A stretch of 64,000 nucleotides of DNA from positions 72,963,871-73,027,870 of the forward strand of contig CM048842.1 in the NCBI GenBank assembly GCA_026545765.1, written 5' to 3'. The position numbers were made by a program, and so were the translations under genes. Below are positions 44,512-55,788 of this stretch, in pieces (position 1 is the first letter of the stretch; each line of letters opens with the position of its first letter). The DNA is from Plantago major. Lineage: Eukaryota > Streptophyta > Magnoliopsida > Lamiales > Plantaginaceae. The notes beneath the pieces were generated by a model. It made no database searches and was not told the origin of the DNA. It was given only the letters and a program-made list of their open reading frames with translations.

Positions 44512-46350
44512 ATGGCAAGAACAAGAAGGTCCGCAAGAACCAACGCCACTGCAATTGGCACGCTTGCTCCAAGGCAAAGAGGTAGACCTCCCACTAGGAG
44601 AGGAAGGGTGGCAGGAACTCCCCCAAGAGATATGATGGATTGTCCAAGCGATGGCCATACTGCCAATCTCTCTTCAGATGAGGAAAGAGCCGCTGATCCG
44701 CCAATAAGGACCCAGGTGCTTGGGGTCGAAGGACAAGTTCCTCTGTCAGGAACACATGGTCCTCCCCCAGGAAGAAACTTTACCCTTCCAAATGGGCAGA
44801 TCATTCGTCCCAGCGAGTTTGGGATGAATGAGAATCAGTTTGGCCTCTTACTCACCACTATTCAAGGATGCTTTGGATCAAACAATCTCCAGCCTCCTCA
44901 ACCCACTCCACCTTTGGCAATTTCGAGACAAGCTGAACCCGCACAACCAAGGAATGAGCACCGTCCTATCCAACAAGGGCTGGGGGAACAAGCTCAACCG
45001 GAAGATCTAAGGAATCTTCTCAACAGAAGGGCTGCTGCTTCTCACGAATAACGAGGGAGAAGTCCAGTGATGCCACGAGTGGATGAAGTTGGAACTAGTC
45101 AGCGTGGAGCACAACAACATGCACCAAGAGATCATGTGGCAGAGAGCATCTCAATAGTTCCTCTCAATGAGCTTCCTCCAGATGTGGCCATCAACCCCAG
45201 GACTAGTGAGAAGCTAACAGCTGAGCAGATTTACCTCCAACAAAAGGCCTTAGAAACGCAAATCGCCACTTTGAGCAAGATGGTGAAGTCACATGAGAGG
45301 GTGACTCTTAGAGCTCCCAATCCTCTGTGTGACGAGATCAGGAAGGAAAGGAAACGCCCTGACTCCACTATTCCAAACCTTGAACACTATTATGGAGATA
45401 CTTGTCCTGTGGGGCACCTTACTAGATACGAAAGTAATATGGAGACCAACGGCCTGAATGATAACATGAAAGCTCTCAACTTCTCCACTACACTCTTTGG
45501 GGAAGAAATGGATTGGTGGACCTCACTGTCTAATGGTTCCATCAAGTCCTATGCGAATATCGCTTCCCTCTTCCTGAAAAGATTTGAGAAAGCAAAGAAA
45601 AGAAAGAGGTCAGTTGAGCACTTGGCAGGAATAATCCAGAAAGAGCATGAGGACCTTAGAACCTTTCTTGATCGTTTCAATGCCGAAGTACGCCAGGTAG
45701 AACCTCATAGCATCAAAGAACGGGTCCGACACCTATATGCCAACACTTACAATGATGATCTCAGAAAAAAGCTTTCCAACGAAGAAATCACAACTGAAAA
45801 GTACTTGGAAGATATCTGTGAAGGAGTCTTGTATGGAGAAGAGTATCGACGAAATGTTCCGATAAGAGCTGGAGCCAAAAAGGGAAAAGAGCAAGTACGA
45901 CAGGAACCTCCTCCTCGTCAGGGAAAGTTTGAACAAAAAAGGGAACTCAGAGATAAGAGGGAATTCCGCAGAGAGAGAACTCCACCAAGGAGATACGCCG
46001 AGTATACTCGCCAATGCATCAAGATCCGACATCTTGGCTTCTATCGTTGAGAAAAATTTGGATATACAATGGCCAAAACTTACGAGGAGCAACAAGAAGA
46101 ACAAAGCTTCCAAGGACTACTGTAGGTTCCATAAGCAAAAAGGTCACTCAACGGAGGACTGTGTCCAGTTGAAGACATAAATAGAAGGGATGATAAGGAG
46201 CGGAAAGCTGAAAGAACCTATATATGAGGAAGAACCTTCCAGACACCAAAAGAATGAACAAAGAAGGGAGGAGCGTGGTTCGGAACCTCCGACAGGATCC
46301 TTACCGCCACCCCCAGCAGAGATCCCACCTCAGCATGCCCAAAGATACCG
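44512..46350 (+). pseudogene. Tat-B gag, three disruptions
   Basis: The ATG at 44512 opens MARTRRSARTNATAIGTLAP. Blocks in order: GRNFTLPNGQIIRPSEFGMN, a Pro/Gln-rich linker, an in-frame TAA at 45049-45051, then LRAPNPLCDEIRKERK, HYYGDTCPVGHLTRYESNME, FGEEMDWWTSLSNGSIKSYA, EDLRTFLDRFNAEVRQVEP, KERVRHLYANTYNDDLRKKL and RRERTPPRRYAEYTR. One base is missing near 46012 compared with Tat-A, shifting the frame. The knuckle CRFHKQKGHSTEDC (46122-46163) is in the shifted frame, and a TAA at 46179 follows. Apart from these lesions it is better preserved than Tat-A gag and shows the original gag organisation. Confidence 0.9.
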
Positions 46351-46359
46351 AGGGTACCA

Positions 46360-46784
46360 CGATGATATGGAGATGGAAAACCTCCCCTATAGTGGAGTTA
46401 TCAATGCCATTGCGGGAGGACCAACTAGGGGAGACAGTCGAAATGCAAGGGAAAGGACCGCGCAACACTTGAGAAACAACGATAGAGCCTATGCTCCTTC
46501 GGCCCTGAAGGGCACAAATGCCATCACCTTTGATGATAGCGAAATCCCCCCACCAACATCTGGTGGAGGAGACTCAAGGACCCCCGACATTCCTTTGGTT
46601 GTTTCTCTGGTTATCGCCACTTACAAGGTCAACAAAGTACTTGTCGACACATGAAGTTCTTCCAATGTCATCTCCAAGAGGACCATGGAGCAAATGCACC
46701 TGGGACGAATTCAATATGGGCGTGTATATACTTCTTTGGTGGGTTTTGGACGATCTGTAGTACGTCCTATTGGAAGTATACCAC
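46360..46784 (+). pseudogene. Tat-B protease, truncated by internal deletion
   Basis: Contains MENLPYSGVINAIAGGPTRG, AITFDDSEIPPPTSGG and the active-site region KVNKVLVDT, where the codon after DT is TGA in place of GGA (Gly). It continues SSNVISKRTMEQMHLGRIQY and RPIGSIPL and then passes directly into the integrase core at about 46775-46785. The C-terminal half of protease is missing. Confidence 0.88.
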
Positions 46785-47541
46785 TAAGTGGGTTGAGGCA
46801 GAGGCAGTTTCGACCATCACTAAAAGCAGGGTACGGGCATTCATCTGGAAAAACATCATCTGCCGAATCGGACTTCCAAGAGTCCTAGTGTCGGATAATG
46901 GGGCTCAGTTCTTTGGGGCAAGACTGAAGGAGTGGCTTCAATCTTTCAAAATAGAACAACGCTTCACTTCCGTTGGCCACCCCCAAGCTAATGGTCAAGT
47001 AGAATCCACCAACAAGATATCGTCAAAATTTTGGAGAAAAGGTTGAGGACCTCCCAAGACAGTTGGGCAGATGATCTCGACGTGGTCCTTTGGGCACATA
47101 GGACGACGACTCAGACCTCTACACATGAGACGCCTTTTTTCCTTATCTATGGATCTGAGGCGGTCATTCCTTCAGAAGTAGCAGTGGAAACCCAGAGGAT
47201 CCAGCAGTACAACCCGGCTGACAATGAAGTCGCAAGGATCTACGACCTTGAGCTCCTTGAAGACAAACGAAGTAAGGCACTAGCTAATATCCTTCGATAC
47301 CAAGCCATGACTGCTTGAGCCTACAACAAGCATGTCTTCCCCAAAGATATACAAGTCGGAGACTTAGTCCTCAGAAGAGCCGATATTCTAAGCAATGTTG
47401 GGAAACTCAAGCCCAAATGGGAAGGACCTTACAAAGTTACTGGAGCCAGAGTCAATGGAAGCTTTGAGCTAGAAGATAACCAAGGGCGAGCCTTGAAGAG
47501 AACCTAGAATGCTAAGAATTTGCAAAAGTTTTATGCTTAGG
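46785..47541 (+). pseudogene. Tat-B integrase core and C-terminus
   Basis: Begins inside the catalytic core at TKWVEAEAVSTITKSRVRAF, so the zinc-binding HHCC domain and the first catalytic Asp are gone. It continues VLVSDNGAQFFGARLKEWL (second Asp), VGHPQANGQVESTNK (Glu), a one-base frameshift near 47022, RTSQDSWADDLDVVLWAHRT and FFLIYGSEAVIPSEVAVETQ, and ends LKPKWEGPYKVTGARVNGS and LQKFYA at 47541. Cannot be active. Confidence 0.9.
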
Positions 47542-49306
47542 ATAACACTTTGAGATTAGACTACGACAGTTATCAAAGTTTTTTGTCATTTTCCTTATCC
47601 GGCCTCGAAGCCCACCAGTTGTACTTAAATTTCCGTCAAATCAATACAACTTTTTGCAAGGAAGTAAAAGCTACATTCACACAAACGGATTGCCTCGGAC
47701 CGGTCAGGGAAGGTCCGAGCCAACTGATGCAGCAAATATTCGAGAAGCCAATTGCTCAAACAAAATTAGCTTATACTAGTTAGTTCGGATAAAGCATCAT
47801 AACGAGTCAAAGAAATAGAGCAAGAAGACCTTGTATTATTCAAAGGAGTACGCATTACAAGGTTGCACACTCCGAATACATACATCCGTGTCACGAAAAA
47901 ATAAGGGAACTCTACATTGTTCTTTACATTACATAAGCAATTCTTGGTGATGTAACAGCCAAAACGCAACGATATGACCGCTCCGAAGCCCAGCGTCCGA
48001 GGCAAAACAGGAACGGCACGAACCAATGGGTCTCCAAAGAATGAGTCCCTACCGCACAAAAGGACAAGTTAAATCCAGACCGGATAACTCCGGTACGGCA
48101 AGGCAGCTCCACGGTCTTCTCAAACGATCCGCATCTTCCACCACAACCACTTTCTGGTTTGCACCCTCGGGCACCTCAAGAAAATGGTGAATGGAGGAAG
48201 AAGCAAACCGCCCGAGAATTCGACTCTCCATGCCAACAAGTCTTCCAGTCCTTAAGAACAGCGAACAAATCCGCTTCCCCGGGGCTGAAGCTGACGATAG
48301 ACGTTACAGCCCCGTAGAAAGAAGATTAGCATGAGGATCCGAAGGAGCGTGAATCCGAGTGACTTGACTTCATCGTCCCCAGCATGGTCCGACTCAAAGG
48401 GACTTCCGAAGCGCCGAAAAACCCTTAGAGGCAAGATCACGCATAGGAACGGTGAAATAAACCCACTCGTCAGACGTCCGGACCCAGGACCCGAACCACC
48501 TATTACTATAAAAGGGATGGAATGATCTGACAAAAAGCCGTTCAATCCAAGGGTATATATAGAAGTGAAGGACCAATCAGTAGTCGCCACGTAGCCCGTA
48601 ACCGTCGGCGATGGGCTTGGGCCTAGACTTGGGCCTAACGCTTGGGCCGCTATTGGGCCAACCCAAAAATCCCTTCACATTTCCGGCCTTCTTAAGTGAA
48701 TTACCCGTTCGGATGCGTTAGCTCGAGGCTGCCATGATGACCTCTGTACCGACTGTGACCCGTAGCAAGTCACTCAACTTTTCTACTGATTGTCTATTTT
48801 TTACCAACTTCTCACAAGCCAACACGATTCGGAACGACACACCAAGTCCCTACGGATCGAGCAGGACGATAACATCCGAACTAGTCCTACTTGTTACAGC
48901 TTTGGGCAATAAACATTTGGAGCTATGATTCGGACGAACACCGTGTCCGACCGACCCACGAGCCAGCAAAGGGAGAATTTACTTAAGGCAATTAACGTTC
49001 GGGAAAATTTGGCCTCGTGGACTCGGACCCATTATTCGAACAAGCCGAGCCAACGAAAACTTCGAGTTACTGATTAGTTTTACAAATCCAACGCACAAGG
49101 AGAAGCATGCATTCGGAAGGGGCAATAACACAAGCCAGTAATAAAAGTTGCTCCGAGCCATCAACGAGCCCGGACCAATAACATAGATACCGAGTCAAGT
49201 GTAACTTAGATAAAGCAAGTTATACAAAACAGCGACTAAGAAGGAAATAACATTGTCTCAAGGCCCGAAGGCTCACAATTATAGAAATCCGGGGCATACC
49301 CCGTCT
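47542..49306. other. Tat-B spacer between integrase and antisense gene
   Basis: 1.8 kb without a recognisable coding region. It contains the second antisense promoter-like module (48554-48623). Short ORFs are not shared with Tat-A as far as I can see. Confidence 0.55.
48554..48623 (-). promoter_or_regulatory. Tat-B second antisense promoter-like module
   Basis: In plus coordinates: tatatata at 48554, ccaat at 48573, cgccacgta at 48585, cgatgggcttgggcc at 48609. Offsets from the TATA (19, 31, 55) equal those of Tat-A to within one base, while the sequence between the motifs differs. It would start a minus-strand transcript running toward the integrase 3' end, about 1 kb away. Confidence 0.55.
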
Positions 49307-52300
49307 TCACTCTCTCCGCCGCTCGGATGAACCAGCCTGAGTTCCGGAGGGGCCTCCGACATCCTCCTCCGGAGGTGCTTGCTCCCGTTCTCTGGCTTCT
49401 TGGGCCAACCTCCTATCTCTCCGAGCCTGACACTCTTTCAGGAAGGCAGGGCATTGTTGCATCAAGTCCAAGTTCCGATCGAAACCTTGGACAGGCCCGG
49501 GCAAGGTCAACCGCCTGCCAGTTGTGCCAAGTGGTCCTCCAAAGGAACGAAGACACTAGACATCAGAACCGGGCACTGCGGAGATACGGACCACCGTGGC
49601 GAACTTCTTGTCTTCGTCTCATCACAGATCAGCTCCACAAAATCGCATTGGAGCAAGTCTTCATCCGAGACACCCTCGCAAAGAAAGTCCAAGCCATCGC
49701 CTCTTTAAAAGCGTAAACGCCTTGACCTCCAAGTCACGACCACTGAATCCAACCTTTCCTCCGAATCGGCCATACCAAGATCGAACCCATCCTGCCGAGC
49801 CTCGTCATACTTGGATTCGAGCAAGAATTTGCAGGAGTCCGAACCCAAGAAATCCTGGACGGCCCTTGTCCGGACCTTTAGCAGCTCATTCAGCATCATA
49901 TCCTTGAAGCTCCGGGAGACACCAACGAACTCATCCAAGCTATCTTGGTGAACTTTAAAGTCCTTCTCCAGCGCTAGGATAGCACTTTTCATTTTGGCCG
50001 TCTCCGACTCGGCCTCCCTCTTAGCAGTAATGGTCTTCTTCAACCGCTCGAACACACTGTTCAACCGAGACGTCTCCACCGCCCGGGCAGCCTCAGCCTT
50101 GGCCAAATCCTCCTCTAGTGTGGCCCTCTGACCCGCCACCATGGAGCACGCCTGAACGGCGGCAACAAGCTAACAAACAACCGACATTAAAAAGTTAGAG
50201 ACACAGTTCCGAGCCAAAGAAAGTTGAAACAACAATCGGAAATTTAAAAGAACAAACCTTATACGGCGGTCAACTCCATAATCCGGTCCAGCCCGAGCAA
50301 AGACACCGAGCCACCTCAGCATCCAACTCCAGCTCCGGCTCATCACTCATCTTTCCCTTGCCCTTCTTGGCCGGAGGGATTGGACCTTCGGACGAACGCT
50401 TTCCCGGCCGCAACGCTCGAGCCACTGGCAGGGGGATCCCGAGACACAGATCTCGGAGGTTTCTTGGCCCCCTTCGAACCAACTACCTTACCCTTGTCCG
50501 GGGTAGGTATTTCCTGGGCCTCCTTGCCCGCGGAATCCCTCCGAGTCTCCTCCGCTCGAAAAGCAGCAGCATTCCGAGGCTCCTCCATTGGCAGCACGGT
50601 GGAAGTCTTGATGATTTGGGTCCGAGTACCCTCCTCCATCTCCTTTCTCTGAGCAGCATTCTGCTTCCGCTTCAACTCTCGCATAGTGGACATGGTGTAC
50701 TCGAACCAAAAATCTGCACATCCGAATGACAATAAGATGCGAGATAACAAAAATTTACAATTTATAACTACAAACAAAGCAAGTAACCACCGACTCGGAT
50801 GACCAACCGCGTGCCCGAAGGAGGAAACACTTACTTAAGTCCTTCTTTCCATCACAGAAACCTAGCTCCGAAAAGCCAGCCAAGTAAGGAAGAGGTTGGC
50901 ATATCAACCCTCGGAAGAAGTATTTCTCCGGATCTTGATTCCGGTGGAGAGCTTGCATCCATAAAGGGACGTTCCGAGCCGGAGGTTTCCAGTCCGGCAG
51001 CCTGCCTCGAAAAAATTTCTTCTCAAATTGCCACTTTGGCCTTTCCGCTTCGGATTGACCTTGTTTCAAAGAGGGCCGGACGAAGAAGTATCTCTTCCAC
51101 CATTTTATCCCCAACGAAGAGAGTGGATCGACAAAAAATGTATACGCTTGGCGACATACGAACGTATAAAACAAAGTATTTCTATTACTTACACTAACGT
51201 TGAATAACTTCCGGAAGTTATCAAACGTGACTGGGATGTCCTTATATTTACACATCACCCCGAAGCACATCAAGTTTCCGAGCGAGTTGGGGATGATTTG
51301 GTGCGGACTTAACCCCATGCTGCTCAAAATCTCCAAAAACTCGGACGATACAGTGTACCGCCAATGAATGAAGAGTTATTTCATGAACGCACATATACCC
51401 CGGAGGTGGATTGTAGAAAGCGTGCGACTCATCCGGAATGAGAATTTCCACACACTCCGGAATCTCATACTTCCTCCGAAGTTCCTCCACCTCATCAGTC
51501 GTCACAATTGAAGGACATGTGGGCAATGTACCTTCCTCATTCATTTCACCCTCCGGATCAGGGTAAGTAACCTCGTCCCTTGTCCGAGGAAACTTCACCC
51601 GGAACACGTCTTCACCCCTCTTAAGACCCTCGGGCAATTCCTCTTCGGTCATCTGGTGGCTCGTACCCGCTTGACCAGCAGATTCCCTCCGAAAAACATG
51701 GGCAGACAGTATTTCTTCTTCCTCCTCCTCCTCGGAACCAACAGTCTCAGCCCGAACCTCTTCCTCCACTCTATCATCCCCGGACGACGAACCCAACTCT
51801 ACCATCGTCCGAAGGGGAACAGCTACTTGGACCCGATCCTCAACACCTTCTTCGAACATACCTAACTCGGGAGGCGCCTCGGAGGTATCATGCACCTCCT
51901 CGATGTTAGGCTCCTGCGGATCCGGAACGAACGGAATTCGGTTAGGGTTACTCCTAAAATTATAACCTAGGTTGCGAATGAGGGATCGAATCTCTACCGG
52001 AAGTTCGGGTTCCTTCCCAGCACGGCCCGGACGGCGAGCTCCTATAGTCTGCGAGCTTGTCTCTTGAGCCGCACCAACAGCCTGCACATTAGAGACTTGC
52101 AGGTAATCCCGATGCTTCGAAGACCCTGAACCCGGAACAACTAACCGAAGCAAGGAGCTTACCTCGGGCTCTTCCCGGCTCGGACGGGGAGATTGCTCCA
52201 GCTCTGCTGACTCGTCATCACCAACAATGTCAATCTCCTCGGAGCTGTCGGATAAAGACGACGCGTCAGAGACATATCCCTCAGCCTCAGATCGGTTCTG

Positions 52301-52318
52301 ACTATCACTCTCGGACAT
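49307..52318 (-). pseudogene. Tat-B antisense gene (aORF; Transposase_28-type protein), spliced
   Basis: Start MSESDSQNRSEAEGYVSDA at 52318, the same first seven residues as in Tat-A. Exon 2 runs to 50835, with an acidic/serine-rich N-terminal region, ESHAFYNPPPGYMCVHE, a frameshift near 51370, then IIPNSLGNLMCFGVMCKYKD, FDNFRKLFNVSVSNRNTLFY, SSLGIKWWKRYFFVRPSLKQ and GLICQPLPYLAGF. A donor GTAAGTG at 50834 and acceptor TGTGCAG before 50713 bound a 121-bp intron. Exon 3 encodes FWFEYTMSTMRELKRKQNAA and a Lys/Pro-rich linker, and a second intron ends at TTGTTAG before 50169. Exon 4 is a long helical region (LEEDLAKAEAARAVETSRLN), and the protein ends SSERRRE at 49307. The role is unknown; the conserved WWK..FFV motif suggests a structured domain. 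Confidence 0.8.
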
Positions 52319-52860
52319 CCTAGGGAAAGGAGAAAGCAATTTCGTAAGCCTTAAGATGGAAGTCTGAGAGGTCATTTATGTATATTAAAAAAAAAGGAAA
52401 AGGAACTTTAAAAATTCGGAGAAAAGGAAGCGAATCTACCGGACGAAGTTAGTTCGGAGTCAGTAAGATGTTCACTCGTTGTTAGTCAACATAGCCAAAA
52501 CATTGGTTATTACTAACTAGCCTACGCATCATGGGCATGCATCCAAGCAGCTTAATGGAAAAGACAACAAACAAGGGAAATTGAATCACGCAACGAAAGA
52601 GGCAAACTTACTTGTATTCGGATGGTTGGATAGAAGGTAGTTGACTTCGCACGGAACCACGCACTACGAACCCGTTCTTGCCTGCTTCGGTTTGATTGCA
52701 ATTGCTTCGGACATGCTCAAGTACAAAAATCTTCTCTCTAAAAGTGAGGAGACTGAAAGCGACTTAGCCCCTATTTATAGAAGGCTATATCTGGAACTCC
52801 AACCGTCACGATTTTTCGGGATTAAATCTCAATCGTAGATTAAAAATCATCCAACGGTGT
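52319..52860 (-). promoter_or_regulatory. Promoter, leader exon and 5' intron of the Tat-B antisense gene
   Basis: On the minus strand: TCCAACGGTG motif (given in plus orientation, 52850-52859), TATAAATA (plus 52772-52779), leader exon, donor ACAA|GTAAGTTTG at 52612/52611, and acceptor TTTCCCTAG at 52320, one base before the ATG. Both the TATA position and the intron position match Tat-A in arrangement. Confidence 0.65.
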
Positions 52861-53263
52861 AGTACAATAATACCAAGTGAAATGACAAATCGGTACAAAA
52901 AACTTACCTTGCGATAACAAAGACACATACAACAAACTTCCCCACTTTCGGGCGGAAGACAACACTCAGGCCTCGGATGACTACCCATCGGACGCCTTGG
53001 AACTTTTCTAGGCAAAAATCACTTGCCCACATATAGACCCTCGTCCACTCGGACGTTTCCCTTCGGACCTTCTCTTTACAAAAGAGTTTGGTTCGGAGAG
53101 GACACTCATCTACGGATTAACCCGTAACCTACCAAAGGTACAACGCCGACGTTCTCAGTCTACACTTAGTCTCGCTTACAAATACCCTTTTCAATCTTAA
53201 CTTTGTTGCGCTCCGAACCTTTTCCCTCGGACAGCAACAAAGGTAAAAAAGAAAGGGGGGGGG

Positions 53264-53575
53264 GAGAGACTAAGTTAAGGACCTTACGAAGCACGGATTA
53301 CACCTTTTTTCTGCTTACGAGAGGCGGATTGGACCAAGGAACGACCCATACTCATCGGTCTCAACCAATAGTTCCACAACTATCTTCTACTAAGATACTT
53401 GGAAACTAGGGGGACATGGAGAGAGACTAAGTTAAGGACCTAACGAAGCACGGATTACACCTTTTTTCTGCTTACGAGAGGCGGATTGGACCAAGGAACG
53501 ACCCATCCTCATCGGTCTCAACTAATAGTTCCACAACTATCTTCTACTAAAATACTTGGAAACTAGGGGGACATA
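53264..53575 (+). repeat. 157-bp tandem duplication containing the Tat-B polypurine tract
   Basis: Units 53264-53420 and 53421-53575 are nearly identical. Each starts gagagactaagttaaggacc and ends ggaaactagggggacat. Only the second copy abuts the 3' LTR. The polypurine tract is therefore present twice. Confidence 0.92.
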
Positions 53576-54523
53576 TGTTGATACGAAAATATGTCCAATC
53601 CGTCATGGGCGCCTTTTGAACGAATCCTAAGGCATCCCGAGTTGTCTAAAGGATCTGAGACACAATGATCCGACCCATATGTCCGACCCTGGGCCCTTCC
53701 GGTCCGACCCACTCAGGTCCGACCCTCCCTAGAAGAGAGGAACAAACGATTTGAGCGATACGGGGTCCGACCCTAGGCCCTCACCCTCCTTAGAAAAGGG
53801 ACAGAGTACCTAAACGATACTGGGTCCGACCCTAGGCCTTCAGGTCCGACCTATCTAGGTCCGATACGGATGATCATTCGGACCCAACATGAAAATCTCA
53901 CAAGCAACCAAGTAGACTGGCACTAGAGAGTAGGGAGGTCCGAGTCATAAGGTACGAATCGGAAGAGTTGGGCAAACCTAGGGAACTTCCCCATAGATGA
54001 CATCTGATTAAGCCCAGCGTCCGGACCAACCTCTCCGGACCTTGAACCTCGGCAGACTATGTCACACCCTCTGAAACTCTCTCAATAATGACTAAACTAC
54101 CCCTAAAAGCCCAAAATGGTATGGGCTAAGTGTCATTATTGGGCCATGGGCCTAAACAAGCATTGGTGGCTCGATCAAGGCCTTTCACTTGGCATGATCC
54201 AGAGGGGTCCTCCCTCTTTGAGAAATACCTAGAAATATTGCACACTTCCCCATGTTAAGGTATGTCATCTGACATAAGCTAATCCCGAATACTATACAGA
54301 GCAGATCTTCAGTCTCTCTTGAGTAAAGTCTCCAACCGGTTTGACACTTAGCAAACTGGATCCTAACCCCCCCCCCCACTCAAGTCACTTGTGCAGGTTC
54401 TTACCGAGCTTCAGGGTCGCAGGCTCTCACACACTGGCTCTTACACAGTACGAAGCTTCTTACCTTGGCCATTACCCGTGAAGTCGAATAATCTCTAAGT
54501 AGTTGGGGGATCTTACCCTCAAC
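53576..54523 (+). repeat. Tat-B 3' LTR (full length)
   Basis: 948 bp, starting TGTTGATACGAAAATATGTC. The first 340 bp hold repeated ggtccgaccc(t/a) motifs (53690-53870) that the 5' LTR has lost. TATA-region sequence agaaatattgcacac (near 54230) is mutated compared with the 5' LTR. Ends CCCTCAAC. Confidence 0.9.
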
Positions 54524-54528
54524 TGAGT

Positions 54529-55274
54529 TTAATTGCTACTCTAATTGAAGTCCTGTGTGCACCCGTGTGAACCCTACTACCCTTGAGTCATTATTTGTCA
54601 GCAGCATGAATATGATTAGTGTTACTCACCTTTCAAAATCTTTTTTATATACCTTTCACTAACCCCGCTAAAAGCCTTTTGAGCCCTGATGAAACTCTAC
54701 CATATATCCTATACTTTCTTTACTAAAGTGGTGACAGCAACCTACCTCCGAGCTTGAACGAAGAAACGAAGCAACGAGTTCCAAGGAATGGAGGAGAATC
54801 ATGTTTTGATCATGATCGAGAATTGGTTTGGGGGAAAGTAGATAAGAAAACCCTAACCCTAGTTCAAGAAATTGGTTTGGGGGAGAAGTGGAAGATGATC
54901 ATCATCGAAAGGTAACCTTGTTAGCTCTACTGTTTATTTCCGGTGCTTAAAAATCACTAGCTCTTGCTCCAGAAAAAAATTTAAAAAAAAGTACCCAAAA
55001 AAGCAAAGGTACAAAAGTCTCGGAGTGGATCTTTAGTCCTTGTGACCACCGTTTTCGTGTTACAGATACTACCCACATACCGACGTCGCCCTAAAAAGCT
55101 ACATGTCCGTGAGGGTTGATGACATGTACACCAAACCAGCACGCACAAAAGTGCGGAATTCGGTAAAACAGACACCACCAAAAACTGTAGAGACTAAAAG
55201 AGCCCAATGATGGCCAACCAAAAGCATACGGATCAATAAAACGATTGCAAAAAATAGTATGCCAAAAAGAAAAA

Positions 55275-55337
<63 letters not shown>

Positions 55338-55788
55338 ATAAAGGAGCAAGTAGTCTACGTGTGAAGCAACCGATGGAGTGGTTACGTTGATAGAAGAGAA
55401 GCTAAAGATTTATCATTACGAGAAGATGAAGTCGAAGGAAGGAGCTCGGTATCCGAAAGGATAAGTCCCTCTGAAGTACCTTTTTATTCTACCATGTTAT
55501 CTTCTAATGATACTTGGCATTTCTCTCCTCTATATATTATCCTACCTGATTTACTTAACAAGCCAACCTGAGTACTACTTTGATTTATGCCTTGACTTTT
55601 GGGAGCAGGATTGATAACTTTACCGCGAGGTAATGATTTTGAAGTACACCTATAAGTACATTGGGTTACACTTGTAGCCGCTGGCTGTAGTGAGTGATGC
55701 TTACTTGTTACTTGTTTGTTGTGGAGTCATGAAGTTGGAGTTGAAACTAAGCGAGTCAGTAGAGTTTGGAACCTTGAAACTAGCTACT
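54529..55788 (+). other. Athila-1 non-coding 3' tail, second part
   Basis: Contains two more ttggtttgggggaaa/gaa motifs (54826-54840, 54871-54885), a block shared with the Athila-2 tail (about 55050-55215), and a GA microsatellite. No ORF of interest; the MSLSLSLSL frame on the minus strand is the translation of the microsatellite. Confidence 0.7.
55281..55335. repeat. (GA)n microsatellite
   Basis: About 55 bp of perfect AG dinucleotides inside the Athila-1 tail. Confidence 0.97.

Larger units (their letters stand above)
43833..54523 (+). mobile_element. Tat-B: Tat-lineage element lacking RT and RNase H
   Basis: LTRs at 43833-44460 and 53576-54523; 5-bp duplication TGAGT at 43827-43831 and 54524-54528, with one extra G before the 5' LTR and the last A missing from the 3' LTR. 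Internal order: PBS, gag, protease fused by deletion to the integrase core, spacer, antisense gene, duplicated polypurine-tract region. Related to Tat-A but clearly a different family by divergence. Confidence 0.9.

Noticed and set aside
55099-55338. MSLSLSLSL... ORF on the minus strand
   Set aside because: Its start is the translation of the GA microsatellite. Only the shared block downstream is of interest, and that is reported as a conserved sequence, not a gene.
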